Origin: Obelidium mucronatum
Lineage: Eukaryota; Chytridiomycota; Chytridiomycetes; Chytridiales; Chytriomycetaceae
DNA length: 64,000 nt
Direction: 5' to 3'
Assembly: GCA_025765595.1 (NCBI GenBank)
Contig: JAIVFH010000038.1
Coordinates: 242,880 to 306,879, forward strand
In this document: positions 51,737-61,797 of the stretch, piece by piece
How positions within the stretch are numbered: the stretch's first letter is position 1
How the letters are laid out: every line of letters starts with the position of its first letter
Made by a program: the position numbers and the translations under genes
Notes under the pieces: generated by a model
Seen by the model: only the letters and a program-made list of their open reading frames with translations
What the model was told of the DNA's origin: nothing
Databases searched by the model: none

Positions 51737-52000
51737 TAAGCGCAGAAACTTTAAGCGCAGACACTTTAAGCGCTGAATATTTCAGCGCTGAATATTTAAG
51801 CGCTGAATATTTCAGCGCTGAATATTTAAGCGCTGACACTTTAAGCGCTGAATATTTCAGCGCTGAATATTTAAGCGCTGACACTTTAAGCGCTGAATAT
51901 TTCAGCGCTGAATAATAGAGCACTGACACTTTAAGCGCAGAATGTTTAAGCGCTGAATATTTCAGCGCTGAATAATTAAACGCTGACACTTTAAGTGCCA
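51737..52000. repeat. 15-bp AGCGCT tandem array, left copy
   Basis: About 17 units of the type AGCGCTGAATATTTC, AGCGCTGACACTTTA and AGCGCTGAATATTTA. Every unit carries the palindrome AGCGCT (or AGCGCA). Read as protein on the minus strand it gives SALKY repeats, which is a consequence of the 15-base period and not evidence of a gene. The related array at 60016-60350 runs in the opposite orientation. Confidence 0.93.
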
Positions 52001-52700
52001 ATTAATTGAAAGCACTGACCATCCAAGTGCTTATAAATCAAGCACTGAGAAAATTTTAAGCCCAGAAAATCACCAAATAAGTCTCTTAATCCGGAACACA
52101 TTAATGCACATGAAAAATTTTACATGAAAAATTTTTCAACTAAAAATGAAAAGTTCTCTTTTTATTAATCTATTAATCAAAAAAATCATAAACCACCCAC
52201 TAATTGCAATCATTTGATGATACAAAAACAGCACTTTTACAGCAACTATTAATATTTGAGTACTAAACTGACTTTGATATACATTCCAAAAATGTGTTAC
52301 AAATGCAGGTTACACAAACACCACCAAACCACCAGCAGCCAAGTACAGTAAGTAGTAGCAAATGTAAAAACTACTCTTCATTTTTATTGTGTTAGGCGAT
52401 AAAATGAAATTTTGAATTTCCAAAGTGTCCATGGCAGGAATCGATCCTTACTCTTTTACATGGTCCCATTGAGACCTGTTGAGGTTGAGAACCCTGTGGC
52501 CCATTTGCCCATTGATGTGGTGCATCAACTTGACGTGTTGATTTCTGATTGGAGGAAATCATGAAGGGGAAATTAATTACAAATTAATAAAGTGTCATTT
52601 ACAAAATGTATTCATCTTTCTCATATGAGCAAAGGCGTCCCCTAATCTCGGCAGCCTACAGCACATGTATTATTGTATTCTCAATTGCATGAATAAGTAT
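52001..52700. other. AT-rich stretch without a gene
   Basis: No convincing ORF. It contains an ATTAATC-rich part and GCAGGAATCGATCCTTACTC (52435-52455), the antisense of a box B-like motif, hinting at another worn tRNA-like element with TGAGAACCCTGTGGCCC downstream. Confidence 0.4.
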
Positions 52701-53060
52701 TTAGTGCAGCTGTCAAGGCGCTGGCTCTGAGAGCGGTATAGCCTGGGTTCGAATCACGGCAACTGCTTTTATAACATGTCAAGGCGCTGACTCAGAGAGA
52801 GGTATGCCCCAGGTTCGAATCACCGAAAGTGCTTTTATTCTAACAATAAAGATTCGGGTTGAAATATTAGTGCAAGTGATATTGGATCTTTTATATGCAA
52901 TATTAATACTCAACATCAATGCAAATCCATTTCATCATTGAGTTTCCTGGTAAGCTTGAAGAATTTTTTATTTTCGTCACAATAAAATTGCGGATTGAAT
53001 TATTCAATCCAAGTACTGCTATTACCTGAACACAACCATAATACCCCTGAGTAACGAACA
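52701..53060 (+). repeat. tRNA-derived SINE-like unit with a duplicated head
   Basis: Two tRNA-like heads in tandem (52703-52768 and 52776-52838), each with GTCAAGGCGCTG(G/A)CTC and box B GGTTCGAATCA(C). A body follows (ATGCAAATCCATTTCAT, GAGTTTCCTGGTAAGC, GCGGATTGAATTATTCAATC). The same head and body occur at 57584-57900. Confidence 0.65.
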
Positions 53061-53497
53061 ACATGCCTAAAAAAAATAAATTTTATCTTCACAAGACCAC
53101 AGCTTTGCTACTGAGCTAGCAGTTAAGGTTTTATACTCATTAGCTCCCAGTCAGGCCAGTTTTCCAAAGCAGCAATAAACCCTCCCAAATATTGCCCTTG
53201 TGTGTCCTGGCTAACTCACAAATAGTCCAAGCGCTACGTTTTTCTAAGCTCGGAATTATCTTCGGGTTGGCCAAAATCACAAATGATGTTGGATGTTGTT
53301 TTTTGTGTTCTAATTTAAAGAAGTGAGTTGAATGTATTGAAAATTAAGATTGTGATGAAAAATTAGGAAGCCTTTTATTACTTACTTAAACCCACTTGCA
53401 CAGGTTCTTTGGATGAAATCTTAGTTTGACAAAATATAGCTGCTATATAATTGACTTCACAAATGAAATTTTGGATCAAATCATTGAAAAAAATTCA

Positions 53498-54027
53498 ATG
53501 ACTCAAATTGAGCAGTTGAAGGCAAAGCTGGCTGAACGGCAGGCGTATGCTGCCAGTCTGAGGGCCTTGATTGATCAGAGAGCCCAGCAAGCCGATGAGC
53601 TGTTTGCACTCCGTCAAAAAGTTGCCACATTGAGGGAAATGAAAGATGGCAAGGTTCCATTGCCATTCAGGTTTGAGGCTGAATCAACTCCGCTACTGGA
53701 CGTGAAGTTTGCGTGCAAGTACGTCTCTCCTGATGCACTGCCGTATGATGAGTTTGTTTTGCTGAATCAGACGGAAGATTTGGAGGCTTTTCAGCAAATG
53801 ATCAATGAAATCGTCAACAGAGACGAGAATGTAGACAATGTCCTGCTTCAGGCTATTGACGACGCAGCTGCTGCAAATGGGGACTGCCCCCTTTATTACC
53901 TCACAGATTGCGATGTAAGTTGTGACTTCTGTAGTTCTTGCTACTAGTATTGAACCATGTTTTGCAGAGACGCAACACACAGCTGTTGTTGGCAGGTGCA
54001 CTTATGACTGTTTTGTTTTCATACTAG
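53498..54027 (+). CDS. Small coiled-coil protein with a C-terminal hydrophobic segment
   Basis: The ATG at 53498 gives MTQIEQLKAKLAERQAYAAS and a heptad region to about residue 55, then an acidic domain (DVKFACKYVSPDALPYDEFV, EAFQQMINEIVNRDENVDN). An intron (GTAAGT ... TTTTGCAG, about 53914-53967) replaces a Cys-rich readthrough by RRNTQLLLAGALMTVLFSY, a possible tail anchor. It is the first of three unrecognised genes lying between the two 15-bp arrays. Tail-anchored membrane protein with a cytosolic coiled coil is the reading favoured here. No homologue is recognised. Confidence 0.6.
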
Positions 54028-54067
54028 AAAATGGTTTATTCGCTCAAATAAACAACTTCAAACCAGT

Positions 54068-55644
54068 TTATAAACCTAATTGTTGATGCTGTTGTTGGTT
54101 CTGAACATTATTGGTTTCAGCAGCAACACTTTTGTGTCCAACTTCGCCAGCCAACTTGTAGATTTCTGCTTCCAATGTCACCTTCACATGCTCTGAAACC
54201 ATTTTTTGGAACTCTGGGCTCTGCAAATGGGCATCAAAAAGTGCCCGAGCAGCTGTATTCACTTTCTCAATGAACTCAGGAGAATCTGTAAGATCGGTTG
54301 CCTTTGTTTCAATTTTGGTCACCGCAGCAGTCACTGCAGCATTGGTAGCAGTTTTCACAGACTCAGTAGCGGCAGTCACTGCGGCATTGGTAGCAGTTTT
54401 CACAGACTCAGTAGCGGCAGTCACTGCAGCATTGGTAGCAGTTTTCACAGACTCAATAGCAGCATCCTTTTCATTTGTGATTTGATTATTGATTTTTGCA
54501 TTGAGCTCTGCCACTTCGACTTCTTCCATAGCTGCATTCAGCACAAGAGGCTTAGATGGATCAACATAGCTGAAACCCAAATTGTAAAGAGCGCCTCCCA
54601 CTTGTTGAGCAACAGGAACCCAGCCAGTAGCTGTGAAAATGAGATCAGTGCACAAATGACAATAATTGAGTATACATATACACACGATAGGTTGCTTCTT
54701 GCAAGGGTACATAGGCTTCATAAGCGGCCAAAGCAGCCTTATGACGTCATTTAGGTCCATTTCTTCCTCGCCAATTACTTCAAGTTTCTTAGCCGCCACA
54801 TCCAACGCTTTCTTTTCCCCCTGGCGAGCCTCTAATCGAGCACCATAGTTACTTGCCTGAAATTTAGAAATAAAGCATTAATTTAAAATACCATGGTTGA
54901 TCAAAATAACCTACAAAATAAGCACCAACTGCAGCAGGAGCAACATAATCCTTGACTGTATCCATCACTGCTTTTTTGGCTTCTTCAGGAATGGCTATTG
55001 CAATCAGAGATCCAACTGGAGGTGCTATTTTTGCATACGATTCCTTGACAGTATCCATCATTGTCTTATGTTCCTCCTGGTTACTATTCTCCACTTCTGT
55101 TGCTGGCACCACAGGTACATACTGCTGAGACCCTGACTGCAAAGACGGAATTCTTGAAACAGCTTCTGCGAGATTAACCAATCCAGGTTTTCACAAATTC
55201 GCCTCCTGTCTTCAAAACCACACCAACTGTGGCAGAAGTTGTGTCCAGGGCTCTTTCTTTGGAGTGTTTAAATCCATCTTCTAAACCACGATTGTTAGGC
55301 GTCAAGGCTTCCATAACATCTCTGACTTTCGGGTTTTCCAGTTGGGGCATTGACGCTAAGATTGGCTTTGGGTTTGACAGTAACAACCACGTTGTTTTTG
55401 GTTTTGAAGTCAAACTCTTGAAAGCTACGATCCAATTCAATGGTTTGGCCTGATCCGGGCATGGGAATTGAAACATGACCACTGGTATTTCCTGTGATTG
55501 CGATATCAGATGGTTGCGTGTAGATTGATCAAACTTACCAGAGGTAGAAGGACCAGAATTGGCATTTGTTGCTGTCGAATTAGGCAGAGAAGAAAGCGGA
55601 ATGCCTGCCATGGCAGGCATTGCCTTTTGGAAATGGGCAAACAT
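54068..55644 (-). CDS. Unrecognised protein with Ala/Thr heptad repeats; frame changes
   Basis: The ATG at 55644 begins MFAHFQKAMPAMAGIPLSSL. After an intron (about 55443-55543) a beta-rich part reads QTIELDRSFQEFDFKTKNNV and VTVKPKANLSVNAPTGKP. A frame change near 55340 leads to VRDVMEALTPNNRGLEDGFK, and a +1 change near 55167 to VNLAEAVSRIPSLQ. Two helical segments of similar type follow (MMDTVKESYAKIAPPVGSLI, AVMDTVKDYVAPAAVGAYF), then introns at about 54848-54905 and 54632-54696. Next come VAQQVGGALYNLGFSYVDPS and three copies of ESVKTATNAAVTAAT encoded by a 45-base tandem repeat, and the C-terminus ends in a Gln-rich tail. It may form amphipathic helices at membranes. Family unknown. Confidence 0.5.
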
Positions 55645-55678
55645 TGAGCCAATTTGTTCTGAAACCAATTTGTACAAA

Positions 55679-57083
55679 ATGACCACACAAACACTTGCAA
55701 CAGGTCCAAGTGCAAGTATTCAGCCGAGCTGTGCTTCAGCATAGCATTGAGACTCTTATTGTTGGTCCTGGAGTGAGAGTGAATGAGCTGCAGTGGGTTG
55801 AACCACAACCACCAACAAATGTGGGGTCGGTGACTGTCGATGCCCTTATTGCTGGGAATGCAGCTGGAAATCTGAGAGAGGGCCATGCGCAAGGCATTGA
55901 CCAGAAGAGAAGGTGCGCTTCTTGCGCTCTATCGGTGAGTTTCTTTTCCAATATAATGCAACATGTGATCCATTTGCTAACTGGAAGTTGCACACTCAGT
56001 TTGGCTGATAGCTTGATGCTGCTGCATGCCGCTATCGAAGCTGATGCTGCCCTGCCATTGGCTCAGAATCGCTATTATCCTGCGGCCCCAAAAGACATCA
56101 TTGATCTTGCCACTATCCAACAAGTCTACACTCGCTCAGACACATTTGCTGCCGAGCTGACTGTATTGGACGATTCTTTGGTGCATCTTGACCGCTTGGT
56201 TCATGTGGCGCTGCAAGTTGCCCTCTCTGCCAGTCCCCTCCTTCAAATTATGAATCCCACTGTGGAGGCTGCGGTTGCGAAGCTTGATCTCACCAATTCC
56301 GTTCCAAATATTGTTCTTGACTGCACTGACAAATTTGTGCGTGTGTTTGTTGGATTCAATATGCTTGAGAGCTTCAAGACAGCTATTGTGCGCAATGATC
56401 CTGCCCCGTTCCTGCAACCAGGTCTCACAGCCGACCCTTCCATTATTGTCCGTGAAGACTTTTCCCATTTTCCTGACCAGACCCTAAGCTACATGTTTGC
56501 GCCTGGGAAGGGAATTGAACCCACCAAGAGTTGGATGCAACGAAAGATTGAGTATGGGCCTGACTATGACTTTTTTGACTTTGAGTCTCATGGTGATGCA
56601 GAAGGCACGGGTGGATTTTCAGCCAATGTTGTTGTTAAGTTTGCTGCACTTCCCGATTTGACTTTGAGTGGGCATGTGGAGATCCATTATCGCGTTGGTC
56701 TTGTGAACAACCTGAACTTCTTTTTCAACATGACTGCTTCAACTTATCCAGCTAATTTTGACTGGAGCAGTTATTGGCCAATGTCTGAACGGAAGGTGGC
56801 GAACACTGTTGCAGAGCTGGAAAGCCAAACTGCAGCATTACAAATTACATGTGCAAATGACACGGCGGCTTTGGCGATAAGTAACGCTGCTGGAGACACA
56901 GTGCCTGATGTAAACAAACCTTTAAGTCCGCAAGAGCTTCAAATTATTCAGGATGCTTTTGTAGCAGCTGGAGTGAAAGGTGTTTCTGTGTCAGACTTTT
57001 GCAAGACCAAAGCCTACGAGGACTTGCTTGATAAAATTGTTGCCGCCAGAATCAAGGAAATGAAAGCAGGTGGAGCAGTTTAA
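55679..57083 (+). CDS. Unrecognised ~460-residue protein, divergent from its neighbour
   Basis: The ATG at 55679 (TTQTLATGPSASIQPS) needs a +1 change near 55745 to enter the long frame IETLIVGPGVRVNELQWVEP. An intron (about 55935-56000, GTGAGT ... CACTCAG) is probable. The body contains PTVEAAVAKLDLTNSVPNIV, VRVFVGFNMLESFKTAIVRN, DYDFFDFESHGDAEGTGG, FSANVVVKFAALPDLTLSGH and a C-terminal helix ending RIKEMKAGGAV. The central part looks like a beta-sandwich with FSANVVVKF/HVEIHYRVG strands. No signal peptide or membrane segment is seen. Its ATG is 34 bases from the divergent gene's ATG, suggesting shared control and perhaps a shared process. Confidence 0.6.
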
Positions 57084-57583
57084 CAACATGAATCGAAAAG
57101 GAGGAAGCGAGTGAAAATTATCAACTTTTCTTATTGACAAATAAAATCCAAGTCAGTTTTACTAACTTAGGAAATTAGCAAATTTTTAGTAGATCAGGAT
57201 TAGACTTAGGACTTAGTCAAGTTTCATTTTTCAAAAAAATATCCTACAGGACAGTCTAATTGTAAAGCATCCAAGTTCAAAGCGTTGCCGCTTTGCTATC
57301 AAGTTAAGTTTAACTTCGTCTCTACGAACTTGTATCCTGCATTGACATATCAATGAGGCATTCAAGACACACATTTCTAAAACTCTAAATCCCATTTTTA
57401 GTATTGAGTTTCCTGGTGAGATTGGAGAATTTTTATTTTCATCACAATAAAAATCCATTCAACTGCTGTTACCTGAACACAACCATAGAGTACACATGCC
57501 AAAGAAAACAACTAAATGCCAAAATCCAATTAGTATTACACATTATTTAGCTTTGCAAAAATAGCAGCTATTTGCATTCTTTT
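57084..57583. other. Intergenic region with a worn SINE body
   Basis: Contains a body copy without head (TATTGAGTTTCCTGGTGAGA near 57400, then TTTTCATCACAATAAAA and CTGCTGTTACCTGAACAC). No gene is seen. Confidence 0.55.
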
Positions 57584-58020
57584 GGTGCAGCGGTCAAGGC
57601 GCTGACTCTGAGAGCGGTATGCCCCAGGTTCGAATCACGGCAACTGCTTTTCTAAGATTCGGGTTGAAATATTCAATCCGTCCATCTTTTATGTATATTT
57701 CTAATTTCTGCTAAGTAGTGCAAGTGGTATTGTATCTTTTATGCGTAATACTCAACATCAATGCAAATTCATTTCATTATTGAGTTTCCTGGTAAGTTTG
57801 AAGAATTTTTATTTTTGTCACAACAAAATTGCGGATTGAATTTTTCAATCCAAGTTCAACTGCTATTACCTAAACACCACCATAATACCCCTGAGTGCCA
57901 AAAAAAAAATAAATTTTATCTTTATGATGGTTCTTAAAAAAGACCCATAGTGCGGTTTGATCCAGGCACCCGAAGCATGCAAGACCATAGCTTTGCCAGT
58001 CAGCTACCTCCTGCAGAGAT
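57584..58020 (+). repeat. SINE-like composite unit: tRNA-like head, body, antisense tRNA-like tail
   Basis: The head at 57584-57653 has TGGTGCAGCGG (box A-like) and GGTTCGAATCACGG (box B). The body carries CGGGTTGAAATATTCAATCC, ATGCAAATTCATTTCATT, GAGTTTCCTGGTAAG and GCGGATTGAATTTTTCAATC. It ends with an A-rich stretch. On the minus strand at 57943-58010 a second tRNA-like sequence has GGTAGCTGACTGG and GGATCAAACCGC. Confidence 0.65.
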
Positions 58021-58084
58021 TAGTTGAAATATGTTTAAAAAGGAATCTTTAAACCTGGAACGGTTACTTGAGAAGGAACGGTTA

Positions 58085-58370
58085 CTTGAGAAAGTGATAT
58101 TGGATCTTTTATGTGTAATACTCAACATCAATGCAAATCCATTTCATTATTGAGTTTCCTGCTTGAAGAATTTTTATTTTTCGTCACAAAAAAATTGCGG
58201 ATTGAATTTTTCAATCCAAGTTCAACTGCAAACACAACCATAATACATAATACCTTTGAGTGCCAAAAAAAAACTAAATTTTATCATTATGATGGTTCTT
58301 AAAAAACGCAGTGTGGTTTGATCCAGGCACCCGCCGCATCGAACCACAGCTTTGCCAGTCAGCTACTGCT
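58085..58370 (+). repeat. Second copy of the SINE-like body with antisense tRNA-like tail
   Basis: Headless copy: ATGCAAATCCATTTCATTAT, GCGGATTGAATTTTTCAATC, an A-rich stretch, then the antisense tRNA-like part at 58308-58370 (TTTGATCCAGGCACCCG ... CTTTGCCAGTCAGCTAC). Unit order matches 57584-58020. Confidence 0.65.
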
Positions 58371-58537
58371 AATTACATCAAAATTAATCCTGCAGATAAT
58401 AATTCAGTATTGTTAAAAAAGGAATCTTTAAACCTGGAACGGCTGGAACGGTTACTTGAGATGTTCTTGGATGAAATATGTGTTGTGTTTCCAAATGAAA
58501 ATGGTGTATTTTAATTTAATCACTCACTTCTCGAGGA

Positions 58538-59013
58538 GTGAGTCTCTGCAAAATTTATTTTGATGAGGAGGAGGAGGAGGAGGAGGAAGCAAAAAATAAA
58601 GGTTTCACTGCATCCACACGGTCAGTCTCTTCCAAGGCATCAACGGCGGCCGTTTCTGCCGTTTCAACACGGCGAAACAATGGTTTGGTGCCGGCTCCAC
58701 CCATGGCGACTGTGGGTGATGTCCGTTCTTCTGTCCCAGCAATGCTGGTGCCGTAAGTCCACACTCAAATCGAATCTACAAGTACATCTATCCAAGCCAG
58801 AACTGCGTTATTGCAGATGCGAGATTAAGTTAAACGGCTCCTTGAGCCGACGATTCTGCAGGTGCCCGGAAGCAGCGGCCGAATCATCCTCACCTTTCCA
58901 ATAACAGCTGTGGATGATGTAGACCAACTCAGGACAATGACATCAGTAGAATTCTTGGAACACTTGGCGAAAAACAGCGAACCGCACAATCAGCTGCCGC
59001 TTGCGAATGATTG
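58538..59013 (+). pseudogene. Gene fragment with acidic start and two or three exons
   Basis: Exon-like part 1 reads CKIYFDEEEEEEEEAKNKGF, STRSVSSKASTAAVSAV and PMATVGDVRSSVPAMLVP, followed by a GTAAGT donor. The last part (about 58870-59013) reads SSGRIILTFPITAVDDVDQL and VEFLEHLAKNSEPHNQLPL. Neither has an ATG start, and the middle exon (CEIKLNGSLSRRFCRC) is uncertain. Composition is protein-like. Gene relic or incompletely modelled small gene. Confidence 0.35.
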
Positions 59014-59379
59014 AGCTTGAGGACCTGAATTAGTCACCTGAGGTGAACACTGGACTCTCGCAGTGTAAAACAACAAAGACAGGTTTCTCTTACAGTAGCA
59101 GAAGTACTTTCCAGTTATTGAGGACCTTAGCTCGATCCAGCACTCTCGCATTGCGAAGCAGGCAATGCAATCAAACTCTAGACGAAGAACGTGAATAAAG
59201 AAATTTGCTTGCAACGTATTCCATCAGAAATACTTTCCATTACTCGGGTTGTATCTGAGACTATTTCTTCATCTTATCTTTTCTTTTCATTTTTAATATT
59301 TTCTCTTTTTCACTTTTCCTCCAAAAATGATCTGGCCACCTGGCCACACACCTCACCCTTGATGGCAACTTGCTGGTTT
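59014..59379. other. Intergenic, no gene seen
   Basis: Mixed-composition sequence with pyrimidine-rich stretches near 59265-59320. Open frames are short and have no supporting motif. Confidence 0.5.
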
Positions 59380-59521
59380 GGCGACCTGAAGAGGAGTTGA
59401 AAGGCTCCTCGCTTTAAAATTACGGGTTGCCACCACAAGGGACCTTGTTTGGCGACCTGAAGAGGAGTTGAAAGGCTCCTCGCTTTAAAATTACGGGTTG
59501 CCACCAGGGGCCTTGTTTGCC
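59380..59521 (+). repeat. 71-bp tandem duplication
   Basis: Two nearly identical copies, 59380-59450 and 59451-59521, each beginning GGCGACCTGAAGAGGAGTTG and including TTAAAATTACGGGTTGCCAC. A few differences occur only near the unit end. Confidence 0.93.
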
Positions 59522-60015
59522 GCTCGAGGTTCTTGTCTATTTCCAAACATCTTGACATCTCCAGTATTTTCTTTCTTACTCTACACCGCTTGTTATACTA
59601 AATAATGGTAACCTTTCTCATTTTAGTTGACCGCTCCATGTCATCTGCACTCGCAGGTTGCTTTGACCGTGGCATATTGAACACACAGCAATGGACATCT
59701 TCTGTGCTCGAAGGTTGCCGCCTTTGACGGTGGCACCAATCTCTCTGATTGAACTCACGGAGTGAACCGTTTGATCGGAGAGGGAGGTGTCGGCGGCCAT
59801 CTTCTTGCAAAGAGAAAGGACACCGCAGATGGCAGCTCGGGCCGGCTTGTGACGCTTTGATTCGCATCTTAGCCAGGGTCCCTCCTCTGCCGCGATATCG
59901 CACCTTGGTGCGTCGGGGCGGGGGGCGGTGTCCCCAGTGTCTTTTGCTGTCTGTTTTTGTCTTGGGAGATCCCCTAACGTTTCGGTGATGCGGCTATTTG
60001 GCTCTGGCGGCTGTT
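59522..60015. other. GC-richer stretch, possible coding relic on the minus strand
   Basis: Between 59600 and 59900 the minus strand is open in two frames. One reads ADTSLSDQTVHSVSSIREIG and VKGGNLRAQKMSIAVCSICH. No start, domain or intron signal confirms a gene. It ends in a G-rich run (GGGGCGGGGGGCGG, 59915-59930). Confidence 0.35.
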
Positions 60016-60350
60016 CAGCGCTGAAAGATTAAGCGTTTTATTCTGCGCTTAGTGTCTCTGCACTTAATTTTTCAGCGCTTAATGTTTCTGCGCTTAATTT
60101 TTCTGAGCTTAATGTTTCTGCGCTTAATTTTTCTGCGCTTAATTTTTTTGCGCTTAATGTTTCAGCGCTGAATTATTCTGCGCTTAATTTTTCAGCGCTG
60201 AATTATTCAGCGCTTAATTCTTCAGCGCTTAATTATTCAGCGCTTAATTATTCAGCGCTTAATTTTTCTGCGCTTACTGATTCTGCGCTTTACTTTTCTG
60301 CGCTTAATGTTTCAGCGCTTAATGTTTCAGTGATTAATATTTCAGCTCTT
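60016..60350. repeat. 15-bp AGCGCT tandem array, right copy, inverted relative to the left copy
   Basis: About 22 units of the type CAGCGCTTAATTTTT and CTGCGCTTAATTTTT. The reverse complement reads TTAAGCGCTGAA/TTAAGCGCAGAA, the form found in direct orientation at 51737-52000. Period 15, same AGCGCT core. Confidence 0.93.
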
Positions 60351-60889
60351 CATTTTTAGTTTCCCTGCTCAGTGGTAGGTGAGGGGGCTCCAGACATTGG
60401 CCCAGTTTTCCTTTGATCCACCCGCTCTACTCATAGATCATCCATGCAATATGGAAGGTACAACTAGTCCATAGCCATCAAGTTCTGGCTATCTAAAGAT
60501 GATTTAAGATATCAATTATACACAACGCATCTTCAATAAGAAGAGTCACTTGAGATCCTGAAAAAAGTAGTCATATCCTGCCGCCTTTTGATGCAAGCAC
60601 AATCACAAATGATGTCAATTTTTCGTGGTCTAATATTAAAGTTTAAGTTAAGAAGTGTTGGAGTTGAACGGATTGAAAATTTCAATCCAAAATCTATATT
60701 GTGATGAAAAAACCCAGCATTAAGATTTTGTTTAGCTTTCATTCAGTAATAAATTATGAAGATTCTATTGGTTATATTTTTCTGGTCTAAACATTTCAGG
60801 TTGAATTATTCAATTCCGATTACTCTATTTTTCAGTACAAGGTAGGTTAAAAGCCAAAATGTATTCTAATAGATGCTACACAACAATCT
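60351..60889. other. AT-rich stretch with fold-back motifs
   Basis: Contains GGATTGAAAATTTCAATCC (60670-60688), an 8-bp inverted repeat also found in the SINE-like bodies, and a related GGTTGAATTATTCAATTCC (60802-60820). No gene is seen. Confidence 0.5.
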
Positions 60890-61450
60890 TTATAAAAAGG
60901 CATTCCATCTCAGATCCAGCTCCTCATACATAGTCTCAAGTGCATAGTCATAACGATCAACCGAATCAGCAGAGTAGAAGCGTAAATCTCGCGTCAGCTC
61001 GGAATGCAGCCACAATGCAAAGTCCTTCCACTGCTCCCGCTTTGGCAACAATCCTTCAATACGATCACCACCGTAATACATCTCCTTCCAGTAGTCATGA
61101 ATTCCAGACTGTATGGCCAACTTTGCCTCAAGTTCCAAATCGCCGTATAGAGGCATCATGATGTCCAACATCAATTGAGACTGGTGTCTGGTATTTTGGA
61201 TAATCATCGACCTTTGCAAGGCTTTGATGGCGCGCATTCTTTGCAAAAAAGACGCGTGGTTGCCTGGAAGCCCCTCTGGATTGCTGTAAGTTTCTTGAAG
61301 GTTGATCAAGCCAACCAGATGGTTGCGCGGCCAACCGAAGCCTCGAGCATAACGGTCACATTGAATGATCTGTTGCAGAGCCTCCTTCTCAGCACTGCAG
61401 AGTAGATGGAAGGAGGCAAATGGATCAAATGGAGGGAGAGTGTCATGCAT
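60890..61450 (-). CDS. Unrecognised ~186-residue helical protein
   Basis: The ATG at 61450 (MHDTLPPFDPFASFHLLCSA) lies just after an acceptor-like TTTAATTTGCAG on the minus strand, so an upstream exon is likely. The sequence is helical and aromatic-rich (GFGWPRNHLVGLINLQETYS, HDYWKEMYYGGDRIEGL, WKDFALWLHSELTRDLRFYS) and ends EELDLRWNAFL. No motif or family is recognised. Single open frame without breaks, so it may be a functional gene of a lineage-specific family. Confidence 0.5.
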   Translation of the reverse strand: MHDTLPPFDPFASFHLLCSAEKEALQQIIQCDRYARGFGWPRNHLVGLINLQETYSNPEGLPGNHASFLQRMRAIKALQRSMIIQNTRHQSQLMLDIMMPLYGDLELEAKLAIQSGIHDYWKEMYYGGDRIEGLLPKREQWKDFALWLHSELTRDLRFYSADSVDRYDYALETMYEELDLRWNAFL

Positions 61451-61797
61451 TCTGCAAATTAAATTCAGTATGTAGATGCATGCCATTTCAGGAGTATTAA
61501 AGGGTGAATTTAGTAATCAACACCTAACCCTTGCTATTGGTTAAAAAATATGGCTGCACATGCTTCATGAATAAGCCCTGCCATCTTATTTGCTTAAAAA
61601 ATGTATTTCTATTCTGATTGCAAATCCATTTCATAATTGAGTTCTTTCATGATAATGTTGGATCATCACAATAAAATTTCGGGTTGAATTTTTCAATCCG
61701 AGTTCAACTGCAGTCACACAAACACACATCTCTTCAGTACAAGGTAGGGTAAAATCCCAAATTTATTCAAATGTAGGCTACACAACAACCAGTACTT
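61451..61797. other. Intergenic with a SINE-like body fragment
   Basis: Includes ATTGCAAATCCATTTCATAA (61618) and CGGGTTGAATTTTTCAATCC (61681-61700), the same body and fold-back motif seen at 52850-53010 and 57650-57860. No gene is seen. The neighbouring gene's 3' end lies within the last 30 bases of this stretch if its unshifted frame is used. Confidence 0.5.

Noticed and set aside
51732..52001. 89-codon minus-strand frame of SALKY/SALKV repeats
   Set aside because: Produced by the 15-base period of the AGCGCT array. No start context, and the array is non-coding in all frames.
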